A stretch of 64,000 bases of DNA, from contig QKAU01000007.1 in the NCBI GenBank assembly GCA_003246265.1, positions 1-64,000 of the forward strand. The letters are read 5' to 3'. Below are positions 42,357 through 50,027 of this stretch, in pieces. The notes under the pieces were generated by a model. It was not told the origin of the DNA, ran no database searches, and saw nothing but the letters and a program-made list of their open reading frames with translations. The DNA is from Kiritimatiellales bacterium (lineage in GTDB: Bacteria; Verrucomicrobiota; Kiritimatiellia; Kiritimatiellales; Pontiellaceae). Position 1 is the stretch's first letter. Each line of letters begins with the position of its first letter. Position numbers and translations under genes: made by a program.

Positions 42357-43141
42357 ACGCATCCGCCCTGCCCCTTGTCGACACCCGACCCTGCCCCTGG
42401 AAGACGGAGCCCATCGATTTTTCGAGGCGAGCCGCCATGCCGGAACTCATGGATATTCCCGGGTGCGACGAAGCCTTCCTGCTGCGGACGGTCGACCAGT
42501 TCGCCTCGATCAACCGGCTCGTCGCCCGCTACCGCACCATCCTCTCCCGGCTCGTGCTCGACGACATGGCCCGGGCGCCCGACCGCCCCTACCACCTCGT
42601 CGACATGGGGGCCGGGGGATGCGACATCGACGCATGGCTCCTGCGGGCCGCCCGGCGTCGCGGCCTCGACCTTCGGATCACCGCCTGCGACATCGATCCG
42701 CGCATCATCCGGCACGCCCGCGCCCGCTTCGGCGACGTTCCCGGGCTCGACATCCGCGAGCAGGATCTCCTCGGGGAACCGCCCGGCGAGGACGTCGACT
42801 ATGTCTTCGCCAACCATTTCCTGCACCATCTCGAAGAGGAGCAGATCCTGCGTCTCGTCCGCCTGTGGCAACCGAGCGTCCGGCGGCGCCTCGTTTTCAG
42901 CGACCTGCTCCGCAGCCGCTGGGCTTACCTGGGCTTTGCCCTCCTTTCGCTGGCCTACCGGCGCAGCTTCGCCCGGACCGACGGGCTCATCTCCATCCGC
43001 AAGGGATTCCTGCCCGGGGAACTGGCCCGATTGGCCGAAAAAACGGCGGGTTCCGGCTCCTTTTCCGTCGGGAAGCGGCTCCCCGGCCGGACGGTGCTTT
43101 GCATCGATGGCGGGGCCTCCGATTTGGCAAAAAAACACTAG
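42353..43141 (+). CDS. Class I SAM-dependent methyltransferase (PKS operon)
   Basis: A 262-residue soluble methyltransferase. Motif I is LVDMGAGGCDIDAWLL (about residues 83-98), an acidic residue ends the second strand (ITACDIDPRIIRHAR) and motif III-like YVFANHFLHHLEEEQILRLV follows. The FLHHLE stretch resembles UbiE-type or small-molecule C- or O-methyltransferases often found beside type III PKS genes. It could methylate the aromatic ring before or after hydroxylation, giving with the fused enzyme a methylated quinol. It is the last gene of the operon, ATGA-coupled to the fusion gene. No terminator is seen before the rpmI promoter at 43139. Confidence 0.88.
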   Translation: MNASALPLVDTRPCPWKTEPIDFSRRAAMPELMDIPGCDEAFLLRTVDQFASINRLVARYRTILSRLVLDDMARAPDRPYHLVDMGAGGCDIDAWLLRAARRRGLDLRITACDIDPRIIRHARARFGDVPGLDIREQDLLGEPPGEDVDYVFANHFLHHLEEEQILRLVRLWQPSVRRRLVFSDLLRSRWAYLGFALLSLAYRRSFARTDGLISIRKGFLPGELARLAEKTAGSGSFSVGKRLPGRTVLCIDGGASDLAKKH

Positions 43142-43167
43142 ACTTGCCAGGGGGCTTCCCCTATACA
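43139..43167 (+). promoter_or_regulatory. Candidate promoter of rpmI-rplT
   Basis: TAGACT, a 17-base spacer and TATACA, overlapping the stop of the preceding gene. About 60 bases of leader precede rpmI. Confidence 0.5.
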
Positions 43168-43233
43168 TTCCCCTCTTTTGCGCGACCCGGCCGGTCGCCT
43201 TAATCTGCAAATTGACAAAACAAGCGGTGAACC

Positions 43234-43422
43234 ATGCCTAAGACAAAGACCAAGAAATGCGCGGCCAAACGGTTCCGGGTAACCGGCACCGGCAAGCTGA
43301 AACGCAACCACATGGGCGGCAGCCATATCCTGTCGAACAAGAACCGCAAGCGCAAGCGCACCCTCCGCGGTTCCGAGATCGTCGAACATGCGGACATGAA
43401 GCGCATCACCCCTTTCATCTAG
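43234..43422 (+). CDS. rpmI: 50S ribosomal protein L35 (bL35)
   Basis: A 62-residue basic protein of the large ribosomal subunit. The sequence follows the L35 pattern: MPKTKTKKCAAKRFRVTGTG, then RNHMGGSHILSNKNRKRKR and RGSEIVEHADMKRITPFI at the C-terminus. It is followed 17 bases later by rplT, the normal partner. The usual upstream gene infC is absent; instead a methyltransferase gene ends just before the promoter. In many bacteria L20 represses this operon by binding the leader; the 60-base leader here is short for such a structure. Confidence 0.97.
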   Translation: MPKTKTKKCAAKRFRVTGTGKLKRNHMGGSHILSNKNRKRKRTLRGSEIVEHADMKRITPFI

Positions 43423-43439
43423 TTCCCGGAGATTGAACC

Positions 43440-43796
43440 ATGCCAAGAGCAACCAACGCACCGGCTTCGCGCCGGAGAAGAAAGAACCGCCTGAAGCTGG
43501 CCAAGGGCTTCCGCGGATCCCGCAGCAAACTTTTCCGCATGGCGACCGAGTCGGTCGACCGTGCACAGGCGATGGCCTATGTGCACCGCAAGCACAAGAA
43601 GCGCAACTTCCGCAACCTGTGGATCGTGCGCATCAACGCCGCCTGCCGCATGAACGGCATCAGCTACAGCCGATTCATCGAAGGTTGCGCCAAGGCCGGC
43701 ATCGCCCTCAACCGCAAGGTGCTGTCCGAGATCGCCATCCACGATCCGGCCGGGTTCACCAAGGTAGTGGAAACCGCGAAGGCCAAGCTCGCCTAG
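43440..43796 (+). CDS. rplT: 50S ribosomal protein L20 (bL20)
   Basis: A 118-residue protein needed for early assembly of the 50S subunit. It has the basic extended N-terminus (MPRATNAPASRRRRKNRLKL with AKGFRGSRSKLFRMA) and a globular C-terminal domain with WIVRINAACRMNGISYSRFI, both typical. GGAG precedes the ATG. It is the last gene of the rpmI-rplT operon and is followed by a textbook terminator. pheS, the common next gene, is not here. Confidence 0.97.
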   Translation: MPRATNAPASRRRRKNRLKLAKGFRGSRSKLFRMATESVDRAQAMAYVHRKHKKRNFRNLWIVRINAACRMNGISYSRFIEGCAKAGIALNRKVLSEIAIHDPAGFTKVVETAKAKLA

Positions 43797-43819
43797 GCGT
43801 GCGACCCTGCCTTTTGCGA

Positions 43820-43848
43820 AGAGCGTCCTTCCAGGACGCTCTTTTTTT
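43820..43848 (+). terminator. Rho-independent terminator after rplT
   Basis: AGAGCGTCCT (43820-43829) pairs perfectly with AGGACGCTCT (43833-43842) around TCC and is followed by seven T. A second stem (about 43855-43885, GGATCGACGG against CCGTCGACGATCC) lies at the end of the convergent gene. Confidence 0.93.
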
Positions 43849-43886
43849 GCATCGAGGATCGACGGAATCCTGCCGTCGACGATCCC

Positions 43887-44450
43887 TCAACCGCGCAGCT
43901 CGGTGGAGCTGATGTCTTCCCGGAATTCGGATTCGGGAACGGGGATGAACAGGCTATCGAAACCGGCGGGGATGCGGAGCGCGTCCACCCCGAGGAAACG
44001 GCCCTGCCGGATCCGACCCGCCACCACGAACCGCACCCGCTGCTCCAGGAACCGTTCGAGCATGGCCGGCACATCGGCGTGGTATTGGGGATCGAGCAGG
44101 CGTTCCGCGGTGTCGAACCCCATCGCGAACCATGCCCCGGGAAGTACCCGGGCCTTTTCGGCAAAGGTCGGGGCGCAGGTGAGGAGGACGCGGTAATGCG
44201 CCGGGATCGACGCCAACCGCCGCTCGACCTCCCGGGCATCGAGCGCGGGCTTGTCGACATTGGTGATCGAAAGTTCGAGCAGGCCGGGCCGTCCCGTCGC
44301 CCGCTCCGCCGCCTCCAGCAATCCCGCATGCCCGCGATGGAAGGGGTTGAACGATCCGGGAAGCAGGACCGGTCCGGCAGGCAGTTCCCCGCCTCGGGGA
44401 AGCAGATAGGGGATTCCACCCGCCGCCAGCCGTTCCAACCCGCGTCTCAT
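43887..44450 (-). CDS. Cytidylyltransferase-like nucleotidyltransferase (NadD/CoaD fold)
   Basis: A 187-residue protein of the HxGH nucleotidyltransferase superfamily. The signature PGSFNPFHRGHAGLLEAA lies near residues 25-42. The second signature, normally ISSTxxR, appears at the very end as DISSTELRG. In between are FAMGFDTAERLLDPQYH and VRFVVAGR. These fit adenylyl or cytidylyl transfer onto a phosphorylated small molecule, such as nicotinate or nicotinamide mononucleotide or phosphopantetheine, but the substrate is not set by what I can see. It is ATGA-coupled to the CinA-like gene, a combination also found fused in plant proteins. Confidence 0.82.
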   Translation of the reverse strand: MRRGLERLAAGGIPYLLPRGGELPAGPVLLPGSFNPFHRGHAGLLEAAERATGRPGLLELSITNVDKPALDAREVERRLASIPAHYRVLLTCAPTFAEKARVLPGAWFAMGFDTAERLLDPQYHADVPAMLERFLEQRVRFVVAGRIRQGRFLGVDALRIPAGFDSLFIPVPESEFREDISSTELRG

Positions 44451-44935
44451 GGAGCGATTCCCATGCATTCGCCAATGAACAACAACCATGCATCGGACAC
44501 GGCTGCCTCCTGCTCCAGCCGCGGGGCCGGTTCCAGTTCGAGCAACCGCACCTGCTCGGCGGTGCGGGTCCTGACCCCGAACCAGGCCCGGTCGGCTCCC
44601 CGACGTTGGCGGCTGGTCTGCAGCGCCGCCGTACAGGCAATGCCCATGATCGGCACGATGCCCTCGGCGAGGGTAAAGACGAGGGCCCGCTCGTAGGCGC
44701 GGCCCGCCATGGTCTTGGCGGCCTCGGGCGAGCAGGCGGATCCGGGCTGTTCGCCCAGGTAGTCGAACATGGCCCGCACGCTGTACGGCACCTGGGCCTC
44801 CAGCACGAAGCGGCTGGCTCCCGGGTGCGACAGCAGGGCATGGATTGCTCCGGTACCACCCCCGCTGGCTACCAGGCAAGCCCTGTGGCCGGAGGCCTGG
44901 ATCGCTTCGATCAGCTCTTTCCGCTCGTCCGGCAT
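44447..44935 (-). CDS. CinA C-terminal-like protein lacking the usual catalytic motif
   Basis: A 162-residue protein resembling the CinA/PncC (NMN deamidase) domain in its layout. A glycine-rich loop (CLVASGGGTGAIHAL) stands where ESCTGG would be; then come GASRFVLEAQVPYSVRAMFDYLG, SPEAAKTMAGRAYERAL, and IMGIACTAAL where TGIAGP would be. The catalytic Ser of ESCTGG is missing, so deamidase activity is doubtful. The sequence is closer in style to the CinA-like half of plant cytidylyltransferase proteins, where this domain is fused to the enzyme encoded here by the next gene. It probably works with that partner, perhaps in nucleotide-cofactor repair or salvage; this is inference. Confidence 0.72.
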   Translation of the reverse strand: MPDERKELIEAIQASGHRACLVASGGGTGAIHALLSHPGASRFVLEAQVPYSVRAMFDYLGEQPGSACSPEAAKTMAGRAYERALVFTLAEGIVPIMGIACTAALQTSRQRRGADRAWFGVRTRTAEQVRLLELEPAPRLEQEAAVSDAWLLFIGECMGIAP

Positions 44936-44939
44936 CGGC

Positions 44940-45569
44940 CTATCCGTCGATGACGCTGACTTCCTCGATGACGACCGCCTCTACCGGCACATCCTGGAAC
45001 ATGCCGCGACGCCCGGTGCGCACGCCCTTGATGGCGTTGACGACCTCCATGCCCTCGACGACCCGGCCGAAGACGCAGTAGCCCCATCCATCCTGCCCGG
45101 GATAGTTGAGGAAGGCGTTGTCGTTGACGTTGATGAAGAACTGGGCGCTGGCGCTGTGGGGCGCGGAGGTGCGGGCCATGGCGATGCTTCCGATGGCATT
45201 CTTCAACCCGTTGCTCGCCTCGTTCTCAACCGTGCGCGGGGCGGGCTTCTGGCTCATGGCTTCATCGAAGCCTCCCCCCTGGATCATGAATCCATCGATG
45301 ACCCGGTGGAAGATGGTGCCGTTGTAGTGACCGGACGCCACGTAGCCCAGGAAGTTCTCAACGGTCTTGGGGGCCTTGTCGGGCTCGAGTTCGATCTTGA
45401 TGTCGCCCTCGGAGGTTTTCATCAGAACCATGACGGTATTCCTTTCGGGTTGGGGTTGGGTTGTCGCTTCGAATTCCTGGATCATCTCCAGCGGGTCGCG
45501 CTGGTGGACCGTATGGCAACCGGCCATGACGCCGGCCACGATCAGCAGCAATGCGCAATGTCTGTCCAT
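44940..45569 (-). CDS. Cyclophilin-type peptidyl-prolyl cis-trans isomerase, predicted lipoprotein
   Basis: A 209-residue protein. The full reading frame starts [18 protein letters not shown], a signal peptide with lipobox (VMAGC, Cys18), so the enzyme would be a periplasmic lipoprotein. From residue 47 ([18 protein letters not shown]) comes a complete cyclophilin domain: [26 protein letters not shown] and [15 protein letters not shown], with the catalytic Arg in FHRV. ATG 45569 has AAGGAG upstream. An internal ATG before VLMKTSEG also has a good AAGGA site and would give a cytoplasmic PpiB. It leads the operon with the CinA-like and nucleotidyltransferase genes (4-base gap). Confidence 0.92.
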   Translation of the reverse strand: MDRHCALLLIVAGVMAGCHTVHQRDPLEMIQEFEATTQPQPERNTVMVLMKTSEGDIKIELEPDKAPKTVENFLGYVASGHYNGTIFHRVIDGFMIQGGGFDEAMSQKPAPRTVENEASNGLKNAIGSIAMARTSAPHSASAQFFINVNDNAFLNYPGQDGWGYCVFGRVVEGMEVVNAIKGVRTGRRGMFQDVPVEAVVIEEVSVIDG

Positions 45570-45601
45570 GGCGTCTCCTTTGCTTGCGGTATGGGGTAAA
45601 A

Positions 45602-45630
45602 AAACTATTGGTCTCCGAGAGGCTTGTCGA
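45602..45630 (-). promoter_or_regulatory. Candidate promoter of the cyclophilin operon
   Basis: Minus strand TCGACA, 17 bases, TAGTTT, about 33 bases before the start codon. It overlaps the opposing promoter for the acyltransferase gene. Confidence 0.45.
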
Positions 45631-45636
45631 TACAGT
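45608..45636 (+). promoter_or_regulatory. Candidate promoter of the acyltransferase gene
   Basis: TTGGTC, 17 bases, TACAGT, 24 bases before ATG 45661. It occupies almost the same DNA as the opposing promoter at 45602-45630. Confidence 0.45.
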
Positions 45637-45660
45637 TTCCCGCTCATTTTGGAGCGATGC

Positions 45661-46611
45661 ATGGGAAACGGGAAACAGATCCGCAGGACATTGCGGCGGC
45701 CATTCGAGACGGGCGGCTTCCAGATGCTTCGGCTTCTGGTCCCGTTGCTTCCGCGCCGGGCGGTCGTCGGCCTCTCGCGGCTGGCGGGGAGGATTGCGAT
45801 GGGGCTGCCGCTTCGTGAAAAGCGCATCGGCCTCGCCAACCTCGACGCCGTGTTCGGCGCGACCCGTACACCGACCGAAAAGCGCCGGATCCTACGCTTG
45901 TCGTTCGCGACCTTCTGCCAGACCATGCTCGACGTCTTCTGGTTCTCCCGCAACCCGTCCCGCCGCATCCTCCGTTTCGTTACGTTCGAGAACGGCCCGC
46001 TGAAGGACGCCTTCTTCGCGGAAAAACCGGTCGTGTGCATCACGGCGCACATGGGGAGCTGGGAATTGCTGGGCCAGACCTGCGCCCTGATGGGGATCGA
46101 CCTGGCCAGCATCGCCGCCACCGTCAAGAATCCGATCGTCGACCGCATCCTGATCGGGCAGCGGGAGCGGACGGGACAGACGATCATTCCTCAGAAAGGG
46201 GCCCTCAAGACGCTGATCGCCCGCTTCCGCCGCAACGGGAAGGCGGCCTTCGTGCTCGACCAGAACACCAGCGAACGCGAAGGCGGCATTGTGGTCGACT
46301 TCCTCGGCCTGCCGATGCCGGTCTCCTCCGCCCCGGCGGCCCTGGCCTACCGCACCGGCACCACCATCATGCTCGGCTTCTGCCTGCCTGAGCCGGGAGG
46401 CCGCTACCGCATCCGCATCACCCAGGCCATAGAACCCCCACCCTTCGCCAAGGAAACCGATGCCGACGCGGTGGCGCGGGAGCTGACCCAGCGGATCCAG
46501 GACGGCATCTCGGCCGAAATCCACCGCCGGCCCGAATGCTGGCTTTGGTCCTACAAGCACTGGCGGCGCCTTCCGGGCAAACCTTATCCGGCCAACTACC
46601 CGGCCTACTAA
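45661..46611 (+). CDS. LpxL/HtrB-family lipid A acyltransferase
   Basis: A 316-residue inner-membrane-associated acyltransferase adding a secondary acyl chain to lipid A or a related glycolipid. It has an N-terminal hydrophobic region (about 20-50), the catalytic H(x4)E box in [14 protein letters not shown], and downstream family motifs: [50 protein letters not shown] and the C-terminal [17 protein letters not shown]. All match LpxL-type enzymes. ATG 45661 has GGAG upstream. It stands alone between the cyclophilin operon (divergent) and mgtE. Confidence 0.93.
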   Translation: MGNGKQIRRTLRRPFETGGFQMLRLLVPLLPRRAVVGLSRLAGRIAMGLPLREKRIGLANLDAVFGATRTPTEKRRILRLSFATFCQTMLDVFWFSRNPSRRILRFVTFENGPLKDAFFAEKPVVCITAHMGSWELLGQTCALMGIDLASIAATVKNPIVDRILIGQRERTGQTIIPQKGALKTLIARFRRNGKAAFVLDQNTSEREGGIVVDFLGLPMPVSSAPAALAYRTGTTIMLGFCLPEPGGRYRIRITQAIEPPPFAKETDADAVARELTQRIQDGISAEIHRRPECWLWSYKHWRRLPGKPYPANYPAY

Positions 46612-46672
46612 TAAACTTGGACTTGGCCCGGCCTGGGTCTATGGTCTCGTGGAATTTCCCGGAGTTGCATCC

Positions 46673-48070
46673 ATGTCGACCACCTCCAACCGCATCAAGG
46701 AGCGGATCAATTTCTGCATCAAGGGCGAACTCTGGGAGCAGATCCCCCGGTTCTTCGAGGAGCTGCACCCTGCCGACATCGCGGAAATCATCAACCACGC
46801 CCCCGCCAATGCGCAGAACAAGCTCTTCGAACTGCTGCCCGACGGCATCAAGCCCGACGTGCTGGCCGAACTCGACGACCAGGCCGGCGCCGACATCCTG
46901 GAAGAGCTGACCGACGAGCAAATCTCGGATATCGTCGAGGAGATGGCGCCGGACGACGCTGCCGACCTGCTCGGCGAACTTGAAGGCGAGCGCAGCCAGG
47001 ACATCCTTGAACTGATGCCGGACGCGGATTCCGACGAGGTCCGCGGCCTGCTCCAGTACGAAGAGGATACCGCCGGCGGCATCATGACCACCGACTTCGT
47101 CGCCGCGCGCGCCACCATGACGGCGGCCGAGGCGATCGAGTACATCGGTTCGCTGGAACTCGACGAGCCGGTCTACTACGCCTATGTCGTCGACGAGGAG
47201 GGGCACCTCGAGGGCTTCGTGGAGCTTTGGGAACTGCTCAAGCGGAACCACCGCAACAGGAAGCTCGCGGAACTGGCAAAGCACGAATCGATCGTGGTCC
47301 ATACCGACACCGACCAGGAAGAGGTGGCGCGGCTGGCCTCGAAGTACGACCTGAGCTCGCTGCCCGTGCTCGACTGGCAGAATAAGCTCGTCGGCCGCAT
47401 CACCGTCGACGACATCATGGACGTCATAGAAGAGGAAGCGTCGGAAGACATCTTCAAGCTGGCCGGTTCGAGCGACGTGGAACTGGAGGACACCACTCCG
47501 CTGCAGGCCTGCAAGGCGCGACTGCCCTGGCTGCTCATCACGCTGGTGTCCGGCTTCATCAGCAGCCTCATCCTGAAAAGCTTCGTCAGGCACCTGTCCA
47601 CCGCCGAAATCCTGGCGCTGAGCTTCTTCATCCCGATCATCATGGGCATGGGCGGCAATACGGGCATCCAGTCCTCGACCCTGATCATCCGCGGGATCGC
47701 CCTGGGAATCAGCCACAGCCGCAGGATCACCCGCATCCTGCTCCACGAGATTACCGCCGGCGCCAGCATGGGTGTCATCTGCGGCAGCGTCATCGGTCTT
47801 TGGGCGCGTTTCGTAATCAGCCATGGCGACACGCCGGTGGCCACCAGCCCCTCCTACCTCGCCGTCACCGTGGCCATCGCCCTCTTCACCGCCATGTCGT
47901 TCGCGGCGGTCTTCGGCGCGGTGGTGCCCGTCCTGCTCAACCGCATGCGGGTAGACCCCGCCGTCGCTTCCGGCCCCTTCGTAAGCGCTTCGAACGACAT
48001 CTTCGCCCTGCTGATCTACTACGGCGTCACCCTGCTGATGATCCAGGCGAACCACCTAGCCGGAGCCTGA
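46673..48070 (+). CDS. mgtE: Magnesium transporter MgtE
   Basis: A 465-residue Mg2+ channel/transporter. The N-terminal superhelical MgtE_N domain spans about 20-125 (repeats such as ILEELTDEQISDIVEEMAPDDAADLLGEL). A CBS domain pair covers about 130-255 (YYAYVVDEEGHLEGF, LPVLDWQNKLVGRITVDDIMDV). Five membrane segments follow, with a conserved GMGGNTGIQSSTLIIRG loop and a C-terminal ASNDIFALLIYYGV. Cytosolic Mg2+ bound between MgtE_N and CBS closes the channel in the family. ATG 46673 has GGAG; an upstream GTG at 46649 is possible. recO follows after 2 bases. Confidence 0.95.
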   Translation: MSTTSNRIKERINFCIKGELWEQIPRFFEELHPADIAEIINHAPANAQNKLFELLPDGIKPDVLAELDDQAGADILEELTDEQISDIVEEMAPDDAADLLGELEGERSQDILELMPDADSDEVRGLLQYEEDTAGGIMTTDFVAARATMTAAEAIEYIGSLELDEPVYYAYVVDEEGHLEGFVELWELLKRNHRNRKLAELAKHESIVVHTDTDQEEVARLASKYDLSSLPVLDWQNKLVGRITVDDIMDVIEEEASEDIFKLAGSSDVELEDTTPLQACKARLPWLLITLVSGFISSLILKSFVRHLSTAEILALSFFIPIIMGMGGNTGIQSSTLIIRGIALGISHSRRITRILLHEITAGASMGVICGSVIGLWARFVISHGDTPVATSPSYLAVTVAIALFTAMSFAAVFGAVVPVLLNRMRVDPAVASGPFVSASNDIFALLIYYGVTLLMIQANHLAGA

Positions 48071-48072
48071 CC

Positions 48073-48816
48073 GTGATCGTCAAGACCACCGCCATTCCGC
48101 TCGCCTACTATCCCTGGTCCAGCACGTCGCGCATCGTGCATTGGCTGACGCGGACCCATGGCAAGGTCTCGACGCTCCTCAAAGGGGCCCTGCGACCGAA
48201 GAGCCCCTTCCTGGGCGAATACGACCTGTTCGGCACCAGCGAACTCCTCTTCTTCGCCCGGCGCGAGGAAGCCCTGCACACCGGCAAGGAGTGCGCCCTC
48301 CTCCGGCGGCGCGGCGCCTTCCACACCGACTGGCGGGCCATGCAGGCCGCCTCCTACATCGCCTACCTCTTCGACCGCGCAACCCCCGACGAGGCCCCCC
48401 AGCATGGACAGTTCGAATATTGCGAGGAACTCCTGGACCTGGCGGCCGAGCATGGCCGCCACCCCCTCTTCCTCGGCTGGGCGGAACTCGACTTTTGCTC
48501 GCACATGGGACAAGCCCCCCGGCTGGACCGCTGCATCCTATGCGCGGAGACGGCCCCCCAACGGTTTTGCGCGTCGCAGGGCGGCGTCGTGTGCAGCGGC
48601 TGCGCAAAGGTGCGCCAGCTTCCCACGCTCCCCTGCCCGGCCGATGTGCTGGCCATTCTTCGGGGATGGCAGCGGGCGGGGCATCCCGGGCTGGTGGCTC
48701 GGACGCGGCCCGATCCCGGGCAGTTCGCCGCGCTGAACGCCATCATGGCCACGTTCATGGCCTACCAGTTCAACGTGCAGCCCGAGCACAGGGCCGCCGC
48801 CCTCGTCATGCCATGA
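48073..48816 (+). CDS. recO: DNA repair protein RecO
   Basis: A 247-residue protein that loads RecA on SSB-coated single-stranded DNA with RecR. The N-terminal OB fold begins VKTTAIPLAYYPWSSTSRIVHWLTRTHGKVSTLLKGALRPKSPF, typical of RecO. The C-terminal part has a zinc-binding CxxC pair (CILC and CSGC). The GTG start lies 2 bases after mgtE and has no strong ribosome-binding site, so translation is probably coupled. Its stop overlaps the next gene (ATGA), linking DNA repair to the first glycosyltransferase of the polysaccharide locus by position only. Confidence 0.93.
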   Translation: MIVKTTAIPLAYYPWSSTSRIVHWLTRTHGKVSTLLKGALRPKSPFLGEYDLFGTSELLFFARREEALHTGKECALLRRRGAFHTDWRAMQAASYIAYLFDRATPDEAPQHGQFEYCEELLDLAAEHGRHPLFLGWAELDFCSHMGQAPRLDRCILCAETAPQRFCASQGGVVCSGCAKVRQLPTLPCPADVLAILRGWQRAGHPGLVARTRPDPGQFAALNAIMATFMAYQFNVQPEHRAAALVMP

Positions 48817-50027
48817 AACCGAACAAGCCCAGAATCGCCTTCATCCACCGCTACGGACTGGAAGGATGGATATGCTGCGGCGGACACGCCGTTCCCGCCA
48901 TCGTCGACCGGCTCTCCGATACCGCGGAGATCCATTTCTACGGCCCGAAAACCACCGAAGCCGCGGACCCCGGCCTGCGCGCCAGGCTCCACATGCACGA
49001 ACTGCCCTACACGTGGAACCGCGCCAACCCGAGGGACAAGATCACCAAGACCCTCCCTTGGTACCTCTTCCTGCCACTCGTCGGCCTCCGTTGCCGTCTG
49101 GATGGGACCGCCCTGGTCTGGAACGATGAAACCGTCCCCTTCACCGCACCGATCCTGCGTCTCTTTTTCGGCCCCAACGTCGCCATTACGGTCATGGACT
49201 TTTTCGCCCGCATATACACCGAGAAGCATCCCCGGCTCCATTGGCTCCGCGATCTTGTCGAGCGCATCGACTTCGCCGCGTGGCGCAAATTGCCCCTGAT
49301 CTTCACCAAGGTGCTCTACACCCAGGAATTCCTCGCCGAACGCGGAATCCCCAAAGAAGTCATGCACCTCTACCGCAACCCCGTAGACCACGCCAAATTC
49401 CATCCGGTCGACGACGCCACGCGCAGGGCGACCCGTACCCGCTTTGGATTCACCGAAGACGACATCGTCCTCACCCACCACGGCATCCTGCACCCCAACA
49501 AGGGCAACGACTGGTTGCTTCGTCGCGTCGCCGAACTCAGGGACACGGCACCCCGTCTCAGATTCCTTCTCATCGGCAACGGGCCGGAGATGGCGAACCT
49601 CCAAACGCTCGCCCGCGGACTCGGCATCGCCGACCGGGTCGTCTTCGCCGGCTGGCTCCCATCCGAAGAGGCATTGAACAACGCCCTCGCCTCCGCCGAT
49701 ATCGGCCTCGTCATGCGGATCGGACAGGAGACCGACCACTTCCATATGACCGACACCCTCGCCCACGAAATGGCCTGCGGCAAGCCGATCCTCGCTGTCA
49801 ACCTCCGTGGCATCGCCGAAGTCATCCGCGACGGCGAAAACGGCTACCTCTTCTCCCACGAATACCCAGAGGATTTCACCGATCGCATTAAGCACCTGAT
49901 AGAGCATTCATCAGAATGCAGGAACCTAGCCATCGCCGCCCATTGGGTTAGTAGTACGGAAAACAATTTCGAAAACATAGCCGAGATAGCGGCAGATCGT
50001 TTAGGGAACCTTATTAAATCTCCATGA
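48813..50027 (+). CDS. Glycosyltransferase family 4 protein
   Basis: A 404-residue GT-B enzyme that uses a nucleotide-sugar donor. The C-terminal Rossmann domain shows the GT4 pattern: VLTHHGILHPNKGNDWLL, RFLLIGNGPEMANLQTLARGLGIADRVVFAGWLPSEEALNNAL, and the donor-site region HMTDTLAHEMACGKPILAVNLRGIAEVI (E-x7-E-like). A glycine-rich acceptor loop (GWICCGGHAVPAI) is at the N-terminus. It is the first gene of the plus-strand arm of the polysaccharide locus, ATGA-coupled to recO before it and to the GT61 gene after it. Donor and acceptor are unknown. The last 100 or so bases drift toward the AT-rich composition of the following genes. Confidence 0.9.
   Translation: MKPNKPRIAFIHRYGLEGWICCGGHAVPAIVDRLSDTAEIHFYGPKTTEAADPGLRARLHMHELPYTWNRANPRDKITKTLPWYLFLPLVGLRCRLDGTALVWNDETVPFTAPILRLFFGPNVAITVMDFFARIYTEKHPRLHWLRDLVERIDFAAWRKLPLIFTKVLYTQEFLAERGIPKEVMHLYRNPVDHAKFHPVDDATRRATRTRFGFTEDDIVLTHHGILHPNKGNDWLLRRVAELRDTAPRLRFLLIGNGPEMANLQTLARGLGIADRVVFAGWLPSEEALNNALASADIGLVMRIGQETDHFHMTDTLAHEMACGKPILAVNLRGIAEVIRDGENGYLFSHEYPEDFTDRIKHLIEHSSECRNLAIAAHWVSSTENNFENIAEIAADRLGNLIKSP

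Noticed and set aside
43855-43885. Terminator for the cytidylyltransferase gene
   Set aside because: The stem is good but the minus strand lacks a T-tract after it, so termination is not supported.
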